Shown piece by piece: positions 1 to 6,853 of a DNA stretch of 7,211 nucleotides. This DNA comes from Thermoplasmata archaeon (GTDB taxonomy: Archaea; Thermoplasmatota; E2; UBA9212): the NCBI GenBank assembly GCA_013329495.1, contig DUKC01000160.1, forward strand, positions 1-7,211. The letters run 5' to 3'. The notes under the pieces are model-generated. The model worked only from the letters and a program-made list of their open reading frames with translations, made no database searches and was not told the DNA's origin. A program made the position numbers and the translations under genes. Each line of letters starts with the position of its first letter. Within the stretch, counting starts at the first letter, position 1.

Positions 1-666
1 GTGCTTACCGCGGGGCAATACATGCTCGCTTTCATTATGGGCAGGATGGAACTTCCCGTGAGTAAAAATGGAATGCAGGACTGGTTTGATCACTCATACC
101 CCAGGTATCTCTGGAGATTTGACCACTCTTTGAGCTGCCAGAACTTCCTGAATCAGATGAGCTATCTCACCGATGAAAGAATGAAAGCCGTGACCGAAGA
201 GTTGTGCAATAGACTTGCAGCTCTTGGTCATCGCACCAGCAGCATCTTCTTTGATACAACGAATTTTTCTACTGAACTCGACCCAGGAGAAGCGGAGGGA
301 AGAACGCTTGCCAGACCGGGGAATGCCAAGGATGAAAAACGTGGTAATAACCTGGTTGGAACTGCCATAGCGGTGACAGCCGATAACCTCCCAATTCCAA
401 TGGGGATTTATCCTGGTAATTGGAATGACCACCTGGTAATTGACAACCTAATTGAGGATATTGTTCAGCGGGTTGAAGACATCGGGTCAGAACCCAAGGA
501 TATCGCACTTGTTATCGACAAGGGATGCATCTCCCAGAATGTTGTCAAGAAACTCAGGAACAGGATGCACATTGTGGGCTCATTGAGGAGAAGAGATTGC
601 TTGGACTTGATGGGGGGTGCCTCTTTCTCAATACTCCCATTTGTACACCAACAGCAAGGGGAATGA
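1..666 (+). pseudogene. IS4/IS1634-type DDE transposase, 5' piece (cut by window edge, frameshifted)
   Basis: This is the upstream part of a cut-and-paste transposase of the IS4 superfamily, closest in look to the IS1634 group. Two of the three catalytic acids are visible: an Asp in SSIFFDTTNF (residue 85 counting from base 1) and an Asp in ALVIDKGC (residue 173). The stretch between them has the usual beta-strand pattern (GTAIAVTADNLPIPMGIYPGN). The reading frame is open at base 1, and family members run roughly 450-590 residues, so the true start should lie upstream of the window; the GTG at base 1 is probably internal. The coding frame is good up to the G run at 612-617. After it, the last 17 or so residues (from GGASFS to the stop at 664-666) are out of frame and not real transposase. 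The rest continues in the next frame. It is either a decayed copy, a frameshift-dependent gene or a homopolymer sequencing error. Confidence 0.85.
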
Positions 667-1393
667 GGTTCTTGGGTACAGGGCAACCCTGGAGAAGTTC
701 GGAAGAAGTTTTACTGTTGTTGTGGGGTTTAACGAGGCCAGCAGGAGGAAGCAACAGAGAGGTTATGAGAGGGCAAAAAAGATGTTTTTGGCTGAAGCTA
801 AGAAGATAAAAGCCTCACTCTCAACTCCCCAGCGAGGGAGGAAACCCACCTCGGAATCAATTAGAGATAGGCTCTCAGACGTTGTTCCCAAGAAATGGAG
901 AGCGGTGTTTAAGTTTCATGTGGGGGCGACACTAGACAAAAAATTTGATGTGAGGACGTGGATAGTAGAGAAAAAAGAAAAGGAGCTCCTTCAAGGTTTT
1001 GGAAAGACGGTGATATTCACAGATAACCCAAACCTATCCAGCGTGGATCTGGTGAAAACCTACAAGAGCCTCTGGGAGGTCGAAGAGGATTTCAAGTTTC
1101 TCAAGGATCGCTTGCTGATCCCGGTCACGCCAATCTATCACAGGAACGACCTTCCCATCAAGGTTCATATCTTCTTGTGTGTCCTAGGCTTGCTGTTCTA
1201 TAGGTACATGCTCTGGAAGTTGAGAGAAGAGAGTATCTCATTGGTTGAGCTGGTCTCTGCATTGGAGCGGATAAAGATTGGTGTGATGGTCTCCAAGGAA
1301 GGGATGAAGGTAAGGCATGTGGTTGAGGAGATGGATGCTGTTGAAGCAAGGTTGTTCAATATTTTCAGAATGGCTCAGTATGTGCAAAAGTAG
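617..1393 (+). pseudogene. IS4/IS1634-type DDE transposase, 3' piece
   Basis: This is the C-terminal continuation of the transposase in the +1 frame. It joins the 5' piece at the G run: with five G instead of six the protein reads LDLMGVPLSQYSHLY without a break. It carries the third catalytic acid, a Glu (codon 1082-1084, residue 156 of this piece), within YKSLWEVEEDFKFLK. That matches the IS4-family Y-(2)-R-(3)-E-(6)-K signature except that the Arg is Leu. A hydrophobic stretch (KVHIFLCVLGLLFYRYML) follows, as is usual in the C-terminal part of these transposases. The GTG at 617 is only the first possible start in this frame. No ribosome binding site fits it, and a separately translated fragment would lack two catalytic residues. 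The stop is TAG at 1391-1393. Confidence 0.85.
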
Positions 1394-1415
1394 GCTAATT
1401 TAATGTTCATTAGCC
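1393..1415 (+). terminator. Small hairpin at the transposase stop codon
   Basis: GGCTAAT (1393-1399) and ATTAGCC (1409-1415) form a perfect 7-bp stem with a 9-base loop, starting on the last base of the transposase stop codon. Only a weak T-rich stretch follows (CTTTTA, about 1421-1426). It could end transposase transcription or belong to the end of the insertion sequence. The stem is certain; the role is inferred. Confidence 0.35.
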
Positions 1416-1442
1416 ACTACGCTTTTACAGGAGGGAAACACA

Positions 1443-1482
1443 GTTTGATTTGAAACTCAGGTTTGATAATTAAGATAATTAA
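1443..1482. repeat. Short direct repeats in the gap before the operon
   Basis: GTTTGAT occurs at 1443-1449 and 1461-1467, and GATAATTAA occurs twice in tandem at 1465-1473 and 1474-1482. AGTTT/AAACT (1442-1446 and 1453-1457) also forms a small inverted repeat with a 6-base loop. These sit just upstream of the predicted promoter, so they could be regulator sites or the terminus of the insertion sequence. Such short AT-rich repeats also arise by chance. Confidence 0.35.
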
Positions 1483-1492
1483 GATAGATATG

Positions 1493-1508
1493 GCGAAAAT
1501 ATAAAAAA
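1493..1508 (+). promoter_or_regulatory. Probable archaeal promoter (BRE + TATA box) of the operon
   Basis: GCGAAAA (1493-1499) resembles a TFB recognition element, and it is followed directly by TATAAAAAA (1500-1508), a TATA-box-like sequence. Archaeal transcription usually starts about 25 bases after the TATA centre, here near 1527-1530. That leaves a leader of roughly 12-15 bases before the ATG at 1542 and puts the TTG at 1521 upstream of the transcript start. A second AT-rich block, TTAAATTAA (1511-1519), could act instead and give a nearly leaderless transcript. Confidence 0.5.
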
Positions 1509-1541
1509 CCTTAAATTAATTTGGATATCTCTTTCTTGAAG

Positions 1542-2753
1542 ATGAATAAGAAGTTATTGGATTTGAAGTGCAGCCAATGTTCAAGTTTTTTTAAACCGTT
1601 TGAGGTGCTTTACAACTGTCCAAAGTGTGGTGGCGTGTTAGAAACCATTTATGATTATAAAGAAATAGAGGGAAACTTTAAAGGCGAAGACCTCTGGAGA
1701 TATAGTGAGTTTTTGCCAACAACAAACAGAAGCAATTTGCTGGTTGGCTCGACTCCTCTCTACAAATCCAAGTCATTAAAAAAAGAGCTTGGTATAGAGG
1801 AAATCTGGATTAAGGACGACACCAAAAATCCAACAGGCTCCCTAAAAGATAGAGCGAGCGCTGTCGTTGCGGTTTTAGCAAAAGAGCTGGGTTACAGAAC
1901 AGTGGCCTGCGCTTCAACAGGAAATGCTGCTTCATCTCTTGCGGGAATATCGGCAGCTGAGGGGCTTGAAAGCTACATTTTTGCCCCGAGATCCATGTCA
2001 CTGCCAAAATTGGTTCAGCTGCAGGTGTTCAACGCAAGGATCCTCAAGATAAATGCCAGCTATGATGAATGCTTCGAGCTCTGCAACAAAATAACGGAGA
2101 GGTATGGCTGGTATAACAGGAACACAGCATACAATCCTTACACTCTGGACGGAAAGAAGACGGTAACATTTGAAATAGCTGAACAGCTGGATTGGAAGGT
2201 TCCAGATCTTGTAGTTGTTCCAGTAGGCGATGGCTGTATCATTAGCAGCGTTTGGAAAGGTTTTAGAGAATTAAAAGAGGTCGGAATTATTGACGAATTG
2301 CCGAGGCTTATAGGGGTTCAAGCCGAGGGTTGCAAGCCATTAAAGGATGCTTTTGACAGAAACAAGGAAAAACCAGAGGTGACAACCCCAAAAACGTTGG
2401 CAGAAAGCATCGCTGTGGGAGAAGCCAGAAATGGCCTAATGGCGCTGAGAGACGTGAGGGAGTCCAAAGGAAAGTTTGTTTCAGTTAGTGACAACGAAAT
2501 GTTGGATGCGGTAAAACTGCTCGCTTCAAGCACGGGCATATTTGGAGAGTTGGCAGGGGTGGCGAGCATTGCAGCGATCAAGAAAGAAGTGATTGATGGA
2601 AATTTGGATAGAGAGGATAGGATCGTGGCTCTTATAACAGGAAGCGGTCTGAAGGACATTGAGGTCACATCAAAACTTTTAGACCGGGTTCAAACAATAG
2701 AGCCCAGAGAAAAAGAAATTTGTGAGCGCATTGAAGAAATAAGGAAGAGGTGA
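1542..2753 (+). CDS. Threonine-synthase-like PLP-dependent enzyme (fold type II) with N-terminal zinc ribbon
   Basis: This 403-residue cytoplasmic enzyme belongs to the threonine synthase/tryptophan synthase-beta fold. An N-terminal zinc ribbon is formed by C10-x2-C13 and C26-x2-C29. The PLP Schiff-base lysine is K102 in NPTGSLKDRA. STGNAASSLAG (125-135) is the substrate-carboxylate loop, VVVPVGDGCII (224-234) sits where the PLP-phosphate loop is expected, and TGSGLKD (366-372) matches the C-terminal ThrC motif TGxGLKD. Canonical ThrC usually has GSFKDRG and GNxGN at the first and third of these sites, so this is probably a divergent paralogue rather than the housekeeping enzyme. The ATG at 1542 is preferred over an in-frame TTG at 1521 because the TATA box leaves no room for the latter, and because the zinc ribbon then begins about ten residues in, as in relatives. 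There is no Shine-Dalgarno, which fits a short leader. It is first in a catabolic-looking operon. Possible roles are a beta- or gamma-elimination ammonia-lyase acting like YgeX (diaminopropionate ammonia-lyase), or true threonine synthase. The fold is certain; the substrate is not. Confidence 0.9.
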   Translation: MNKKLLDLKCSQCSSFFKPFEVLYNCPKCGGVLETIYDYKEIEGNFKGEDLWRYSEFLPTTNRSNLLVGSTPLYKSKSLKKELGIEEIWIKDDTKNPTGSLKDRASAVVAVLAKELGYRTVACASTGNAASSLAGISAAEGLESYIFAPRSMSLPKLVQLQVFNARILKINASYDECFELCNKITERYGWYNRNTAYNPYTLDGKKTVTFEIAEQLDWKVPDLVVVPVGDGCIISSVWKGFRELKEVGIIDELPRLIGVQAEGCKPLKDAFDRNKEKPEVTTPKTLAESIAVGEARNGLMALRDVRESKGKFVSVSDNEMLDAVKLLASSTGIFGELAGVASIAAIKKEVIDGNLDREDRIVALITGSGLKDIEVTSKLLDRVQTIEPREKEICERIEEIRKR

Positions 2754-2759
2754 GGTGAT
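2747..2759 (+). promoter_or_regulatory. Two overlapping ribosome binding sites at the gene junction
   Basis: GAGGTGA (2747-2753) and GAGGTGAT (2752-2759) are strong matches to the complement of the archaeal 16S 3' end and overlap the TGA stop of the PLP-enzyme gene. The second lies 15 bases before the TTG used as start of the next gene, which is long, but only 3 bases before an in-frame ATA (2763-2765). The arrangement suggests translational coupling and leaves the downstream start open. Confidence 0.6.
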
Positions 2760-2774
2760 TCAATAACTCTTGAC

Positions 2775-4118
2775 TTGCTTATCAAGAATTGCAAAATTCT
2801 TCTGAGCGGAAGCGAAACAACTTCAGTTGACATTGGTGTCGATGAGGGGAGAATCAAAAAAATATCGAAGATTGTGAATCAGCCATCAGACCTAGTTATT
2901 GATGCCAAAGACAAATTTGTCATGCCGGGTGCGATAGATCCACACGTTCATTTTGATGAGCCGGGATTTACTTTCAGAGAAGATTTTGCTCATGGAAGCG
3001 CTGGCGCTGCTGCAGGGGGAATAACGACCGTGATAGACATGCCTTGCACCTCTCTGCCCCCAGTGACAAGCCTGAGGGCACTCGAGAACAAGCTCGGAGT
3101 CATAAAAGACAAATCGCATGTTGATTATGCTCTCTTTGGAGGGGTCTCTGGTTCAAGCACCGATTTTCTTAAAAAAATGAAGGAGATGGAAGAGAGGGTT
3201 GTAGGTTACAAAATTTACGACACATCATCCATCGAAACATTGAAGAGAGTGAACAAGGGTCAAATGCTCGACATTCTGACAAACACGCGAAAGGTTGTGG
3301 CATTGCACGCCGAAGATTTTGAAACCATTCTTTATTTTACAAAAAAGTACCATGGGAGAAAGGACTCGACCTTTTGGGCAAAAGCAAGGCCGCCTATAGC
3401 TGAACTTATTTCTGTTGGCTCTGCCTTAGATATAGCAAAACAAACAAAAGGACGTTTGCACATCGTTCATCTGAGTTCGGGGAATGGAACTAAAGAAATA
3501 GAAAGGAGAAAAAAAGAGGGGGTGGATGTGAGCGTGGAAACATGCCCCCATTATCTCTTGTTAAACGAGAGGGATCTAAAAGAAAAGGGAGCGCTTGCAA
3601 AAACAAGCCCTCCTGTCAGAAGCGAAAGGGACAACGAGATCTTGTGGAATATGCTTGGGCGAGGGGTCATAGATTTTGTTGCGAGTGACCATGCTGCTAG
3701 CGACTGGGACATTGAAAAGAAGAATAAATCAATATGGGATGCGTATTCTGGAATAGCAGGAGTAGAAACTCTCGCACACTTGGTGCTTTCAGAAGGTTTC
3801 AACAAACAAAGGATAACTCTCGAAAGAACAGTAGAGGTCCTGTCCACAAGTGCAGCAAAAAGATATGGCTTGTATCCCAGAAAGGGTTCGGTGTCAATCG
3901 GCTCTGATGCTGATCTTGCCTTGATAGACTTGAGAAAGGAATGGGTGTTTAACGCTTCTGAGATGAAAAGCAAATGCAAGCATTCTCCATTTGATGGATG
4001 GAAAATGAGGGGAAAAATCGAAAAAACAATTTTGAGAGGGGAGGTCGTTTGCACGGAGGGTGAAATTGTTGGAAGAGAGGGATACGGAAAATTTTTGGAA
4101 GTAAACAGAAATAGATAG
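2775..4118 (+). CDS. Allantoinase/hydantoinase/dihydroorotase-family cyclic amidohydrolase
   Basis: This 447-residue enzyme of the amidohydrolase superfamily has a complete binuclear metal site: H57 and H59 in DPHVHFDEPG, K146 (the lysine expected to be carbamylated) in VGYKIY, H178 in ALHAED, H232 in HIVHLSSG and D305 in ASDHAA. It hydrolyses a cyclic amide bond in a ring such as allantoin, hydantoin, dihydropyrimidine or dihydroorotate. Near the first metal motif it reads AAAGGITTVIDMPCTSLPPVTS, closer to allantoinase (DMPxNSxPP) than to the DMPNTxPP of dihydroorotase. The C-terminal HSPFDGWKMRG...TILRGEVV closure is the usual one. The start is uncertain: TTG 2775 gives MLIKNCKIL, much like the SsnA start in the same operon, while ATA 2763 fits the ribosome binding site better and would add MTLD. 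The gene lies 21 bases after the PLP-enzyme stop and 9 bases before the permease, so it is surely co-transcribed. A role in purine or hydantoin breakdown fits the neighbours; pyrimidine synthesis is less likely. Confidence 0.9.
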   Translation: MLIKNCKILLSGSETTSVDIGVDEGRIKKISKIVNQPSDLVIDAKDKFVMPGAIDPHVHFDEPGFTFREDFAHGSAGAAAGGITTVIDMPCTSLPPVTSLRALENKLGVIKDKSHVDYALFGGVSGSSTDFLKKMKEMEERVVGYKIYDTSSIETLKRVNKGQMLDILTNTRKVVALHAEDFETILYFTKKYHGRKDSTFWAKARPPIAELISVGSALDIAKQTKGRLHIVHLSSGNGTKEIERRKKEGVDVSVETCPHYLLLNERDLKEKGALAKTSPPVRSERDNEILWNMLGRGVIDFVASDHAASDWDIEKKNKSIWDAYSGIAGVETLAHLVLSEGFNKQRITLERTVEVLSTSAAKRYGLYPRKGSVSIGSDADLALIDLRKEWVFNASEMKSKCKHSPFDGWKMRGKIEKTILRGEVVCTEGEIVGREGYGKFLEVNRNR

Positions 4119-4127
4119 GTGTGCTGA

Positions 4128-5420
4128 ATGGACGAAATAAAATACAGGTTTGATGATGTTCCACCACTGCCGACATCCCTATTGCTGGCTTTCCAGCATT
4201 CCATGGCTGCGTTTGGAAGCATAATTGCGGTTCCTCTAATAGTAGGTGGAGCGCTCGGTCTTACCATGGAAGATTCATCACTTCTGGTGAATGCTGCTTT
4301 GATAGCAAGCGGCGTAGGCACCATTATACAGTCTCGGGGCATCGGTCCAATTGGGGCCAGAGTTCCATGTGTTATGGGAGTCTCCGTAAAGTTTGTAGTA
4401 CCTGCAATACAGGTAGGGCAGTGCTATGGATTAGCTGGCATATTCGGAAGTGCGATATCTGCAAGCTTTTTGGAGATCGTCCTGAGCAGATTTATTGGAG
4501 CCATCAAGAAGCTATTTCCTCCAGTTGTAAGGGGATGCGTAATAATGCTCATAGGTCTCACCTTTATGCCTGTGGGTATAGGGTGGATAGGCGGATCAAA
4601 CAAAAATCTGCTTCTAGCAGTGACGGTAATGATTCTCATAGTGATTTTTAACAGATCTGGAAGGGGAATCATTTCGGCGGGAGCCGTCTTGTTTTCAATG
4701 ATGATAGGGTTTATCATAGCAGTTCCTTTGGGTATGGTTGAACCGACTAATTTGCTTGCTGGAGGGATGGTTTCATTTCCAATTCCGTTTAAGTATGGCT
4801 TAACCTTTAATATCTCAGCCATTCTGCCATTTTTAGTGGTGTATGTGGTCTCAATGATAGAAACGATAGGGGATTTGCTGGCAATCGAAGAAACGTGTAA
4901 AGAGAAGATTGGATCCAAAAAACTCTCAAATGGGATTTTGGCTGACGGTGCAACATCAACAATTGCGGGGTTTTTCAATTCTATGCCTCTTTCATCTTTC
5001 AGTCAAAACATTGGAATAATCTCACTAACAGGAGTGGCATCAAGATGGGTCGTAACTCTCGCTGGAGTTTTTTTTGTATTCTTGGGTATTTTTCCCCCAA
5101 TAGGACGGATATTTGGCACGATACCTCAACCGGTAATTGGTGGGGCTGCTATTGTCATGTTTGGCATGGTCACAGTCGCGGGAATAAGGTTGTTGAAAGA
5201 TGCTGAGATGTCAAACAAGAATATGCTAATCCTTGCCATCTCTCTAAGTCTTGGAGTTGGGATTGCTGCTGCTCCACAGGCCTTGGAGAGCTTGCCATTC
5301 ACCCTTAAGATGCTGTTGTCATCAGGCATAACAACAGGAAGTCTGGCGGCAATAATACTTAATCTGCTTATTCCCGATAAAAAAAAGAGTACAACAGGAG
5401 TTGAATCTAATGTTAATTGA
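4128..5420 (+). CDS. NCS2 family purine (xanthine/urate-type) permease
   Basis: This 430-residue membrane protein is of the UraA/XanQ (NAT/NCS2) type, about the usual length, with many hydrophobic segments consistent with the 14-helix fold. The family marks are in order: Q23-H24 in AFQHSMAAFG of helix 1; E245 in SMIETIGDLLA of helix 8, the nucleobase-binding Glu; and SSFSQNIGIISLTGVASR (289-306) of helix 10. At the second substrate position it has Q293-N294, as in xanthine and urate carriers such as XanQ, where uracil permeases carry YGEN. Purine uptake coupled to H+ or Na+ is therefore the best reading. The ATG at 4128 follows an AGGTG (4117-4121) six bases upstream. The gene sits between two amidohydrolases and probably feeds their substrate. 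The family is sure; the exact substrate is inferred from motifs. Confidence 0.93.
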   Translation: MDEIKYRFDDVPPLPTSLLLAFQHSMAAFGSIIAVPLIVGGALGLTMEDSSLLVNAALIASGVGTIIQSRGIGPIGARVPCVMGVSVKFVVPAIQVGQCYGLAGIFGSAISASFLEIVLSRFIGAIKKLFPPVVRGCVIMLIGLTFMPVGIGWIGGSNKNLLLAVTVMILIVIFNRSGRGIISAGAVLFSMMIGFIIAVPLGMVEPTNLLAGGMVSFPIPFKYGLTFNISAILPFLVVYVVSMIETIGDLLAIEETCKEKIGSKKLSNGILADGATSTIAGFFNSMPLSSFSQNIGIISLTGVASRWVVTLAGVFFVFLGIFPPIGRIFGTIPQPVIGGAAIVMFGMVTVAGIRLLKDAEMSNKNMLILAISLSLGVGIAAAPQALESLPFTLKMLLSSGITTGSLAAIILNLLIPDKKKSTTGVESNVN

Positions 5421-6702
5421 AAACTGCAGCATCTTCTCTAGAAAAGGAATCAAAAAAGGCTCAATCTCCATTGAGAATAATGTCATAGGACGAATTGGAA
5501 AAGCTCTCAAAAAAGGGCGTGACGAAGAAAGGATAGACGTGAATGGAAGACTTGTTCTTCCAGGGATGGTGTGCGCCCACACTCATACATACAGCGCATT
5601 TGCTTTTGCTTTCCCAGCAAAAGACAAAAGCGAAGATCTCGAAGGAATACTCAAAAATTTGTGGTGGCAGCTCGATCAGTGTCTGGATCGGGAAACTGTA
5701 TACTGGAGCGCGGTTCTAACGAGCAGGAGGTATCTGAGAAATGGGGTCACCACACTGATAGATCATCACGCCTCGCCAAATGCTTTGAGGGGTTCCCTGT
5801 CCACGCTTGCAGAGGGTTTTAAGAAATTTGGGATTAGATCATGCTTGAGCTATGAGGTCACAGATAGATATGGAGAAAAGAAAGCTAGGGAGGCGATAAG
5901 AGAAAACGAGAGATTTGCAAGGGAGTTTGGTGGAGGGAGAAAAGATGAGATGTTTTCAGCACTTTTTGGTCTTCATGCTTCCTTCACGTTGAGTTCCGAA
6001 ACACTTCAAAAGTGCTTTGAAATTGCAAATAAACTTGATGTGGGATTCCACCTCCACTTGGCTGAGGGTAAGGTAGATGTTACTGACGCATTGAAAAGGT
6101 TCAAAAAACCTTTGATTCAACACCTGATGAATGAAGGCATTCTCAACAAAAAAACTCTGGCGGCACACTGCGTAAATCTTAATAAAAAAGACCTGCAATT
6201 ACTAAAAAAGACAAATGCAAAGGTTATAACCAATCCGAGATCAAACGCAAACAATGGAGTTGGTATGATGCCGCTCGATGGCATGCTCAGAGAAGGAATC
6301 ACTGTAGGAATTGGAAATGATGGATTGGGATATGACATGATTGAAGAAACAAAGGCTCTTCAATGCATGCACAGTCTGAGTGCGAAGAGGCCTTCTGTAC
6401 TTTCTTCAGAGATTTTGAATGAAATATTGTTTTTGAACAATTCGAAAATTGCAAGCAGTTTGTTTAAGAAGAAGGTGGGAGAGATAAGTGAGGGTGCTTA
6501 TGCTGATCTTGTTATAATGGATGTCAAACCCTTTGACAACAAATTGAACTTGATGAATCTGGACACCTCGCTAGTAGATTCTGTAATCGTTGATGGAGGG
6601 TGGAAGATAAAAAACAAAAAATTTGTTTTTGGCCTTGAGGAAAGCGAAAAAGAAATTGAAAGAGTGGCAAAAAGGATAAGGAAAAAAAGATTACAATTTT
6701 AA
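5410..6702 (+). CDS. ssnA: SsnA-like metal-dependent amidohydrolase
   Basis: This 430-residue cytoplasmic amidohydrolase belongs to the ATZ/TRZ-chlorohydrolase branch. Metal and catalytic residues are H57 and H59 in VCAHTHTYSAF, H216 with E219 in GFHLHLAEG, H253 in AAHCVNL and D304 in GIGNDGLGYDM. The SsnA subgroup is indicated by LWWQLDQCLD (84-93), TTLIDHHASPN (114-124) and SYEVTDRYGE (147-156), features I associate with E. coli SsnA, an enzyme genetically tied to the purine-catabolic yge-ygf region; its reaction is poorly defined. Length is close to the E. coli protein (about 440). The start is ATG 5410, nine bases after AGGAG (5396-5400); a TTG at 5401 touches that site and is rejected. 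It overlaps the permease end by 11 bases, a sign of translational coupling, and is the last gene of the operon. Guanine deaminase or another ring deaminase is an alternative, but the LWW and DHHASP motifs favour SsnA. Confidence 0.85.
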   Translation: MLIENCSIFSRKGIKKGSISIENNVIGRIGKALKKGRDEERIDVNGRLVLPGMVCAHTHTYSAFAFAFPAKDKSEDLEGILKNLWWQLDQCLDRETVYWSAVLTSRRYLRNGVTTLIDHHASPNALRGSLSTLAEGFKKFGIRSCLSYEVTDRYGEKKAREAIRENERFAREFGGGRKDEMFSALFGLHASFTLSSETLQKCFEIANKLDVGFHLHLAEGKVDVTDALKRFKKPLIQHLMNEGILNKKTLAAHCVNLNKKDLQLLKKTNAKVITNPRSNANNGVGMMPLDGMLREGITVGIGNDGLGYDMIEETKALQCMHSLSAKRPSVLSSEILNEILFLNNSKIASSLFKKKVGEISEGAYADLVIMDVKPFDNKLNLMNLDTSLVDSVIVDGGWKIKNKKFVFGLEESEKEIERVAKRIRKKRLQF

Positions 6703-6782
6703 CGGTTCCGGATCTACTTTAAAGGACATAAATTTGCTAAGAAATGGAGGGTTAGCATAGATTTGTGAATGAAAAACTGCGT

Positions 6783-6811
6783 TGCATAATTCAGAAAGTA
6801 AGTCTTATGCA
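6783..6811. repeat. Inverted repeat in the gap after the operon
   Basis: TGCATAA (6783-6789) and TTATGCA (6805-6811) form a perfect 7-bp stem around a 15-base loop. It begins about 80 bases after the SsnA stop, too far for a typical terminator, and no T run follows. It may be part of a structured RNA, a regulator site or a remnant of a mobile element. Confidence 0.4.
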
Positions 6812-6825
6812 TAGGGTTGCTCAGC

Positions 6826-6853
6826 CGAGCTTACTGCGTTAAAATTAAGCTCG
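6826..6853. repeat. Second inverted repeat, with an alternative small hairpin
   Basis: CGAGCTTA (6826-6833) pairs perfectly with TAAGCTCG (6846-6853) around a 12-base loop. The GAGC at 6827-6830 can pair instead with GCTC at 6819-6822 to make a 4-bp hairpin with an AGCC loop, so two structures compete for the same bases. No T tract follows on either strand to suggest a plain terminator. The pairing is read directly from the sequence; the function is unknown. Confidence 0.4.

Larger units (their letters stand above)
1..1490 (+). mobile_element. Partial insertion sequence, right part
   Basis: The transposase pieces define an insertion sequence whose left end is outside the window. Its right end must lie somewhere between the transposase stop (1393) and the promoter of the next gene (about 1493), but the terminal inverted repeat cannot be recognised without the left end or a second copy. 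The end given here is therefore an upper limit. The element points in the same direction as the downstream operon, so read-through from it is possible. Confidence 0.5.

Noticed and set aside
1443..1467. GATTTGAAAC, which looks like the end of some archaeal CRISPR repeats
   Set aside because: There is only one copy, with no regularly spaced repeats and no cas genes.
1521..1541. TTG at 1521 as start of the PLP enzyme
   Set aside because: It lies too close to the TATA box to be in the transcript, and the ATG at 1542 gives the expected N-terminus.
2775..4118. Dihydroorotase (pyrC) of pyrimidine synthesis
   Set aside because: The DMPCTSLPP stretch is nearer to allantoinase/hydantoinase, and no other pyrimidine gene is nearby. 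It is not excluded, only less likely.
3551..4342. Long minus-strand open frame of 263 codons opposite the hydantoinase and permease genes
   Set aside because: It is the antisense of two clearly conserved genes, is rich in Ser/Pro/Leu as antisense frames are, and shows no family motif.
4424..4978. Minus-strand frame of 184 codons opposite the permease
   Set aside because: It is antisense to a well-supported NCS2 permease with conserved motifs on the + strand, and has no motif of its own.
5401..5409. TTG at 5401 as start of the SsnA-like gene
   Set aside because: It directly abuts the AGGAG at 5396-5400; the ATG at 5410 has proper spacing and a typical MLIENC start.
6765..6842. 25-codon open frame (GTG to TAA) with a GGAGGG about 13 bases upstream
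   Set aside because: It is very short, has poor spacing and spans both the inverted repeats and the CTGCGTT copies; the bases are better explained by repeat structure.
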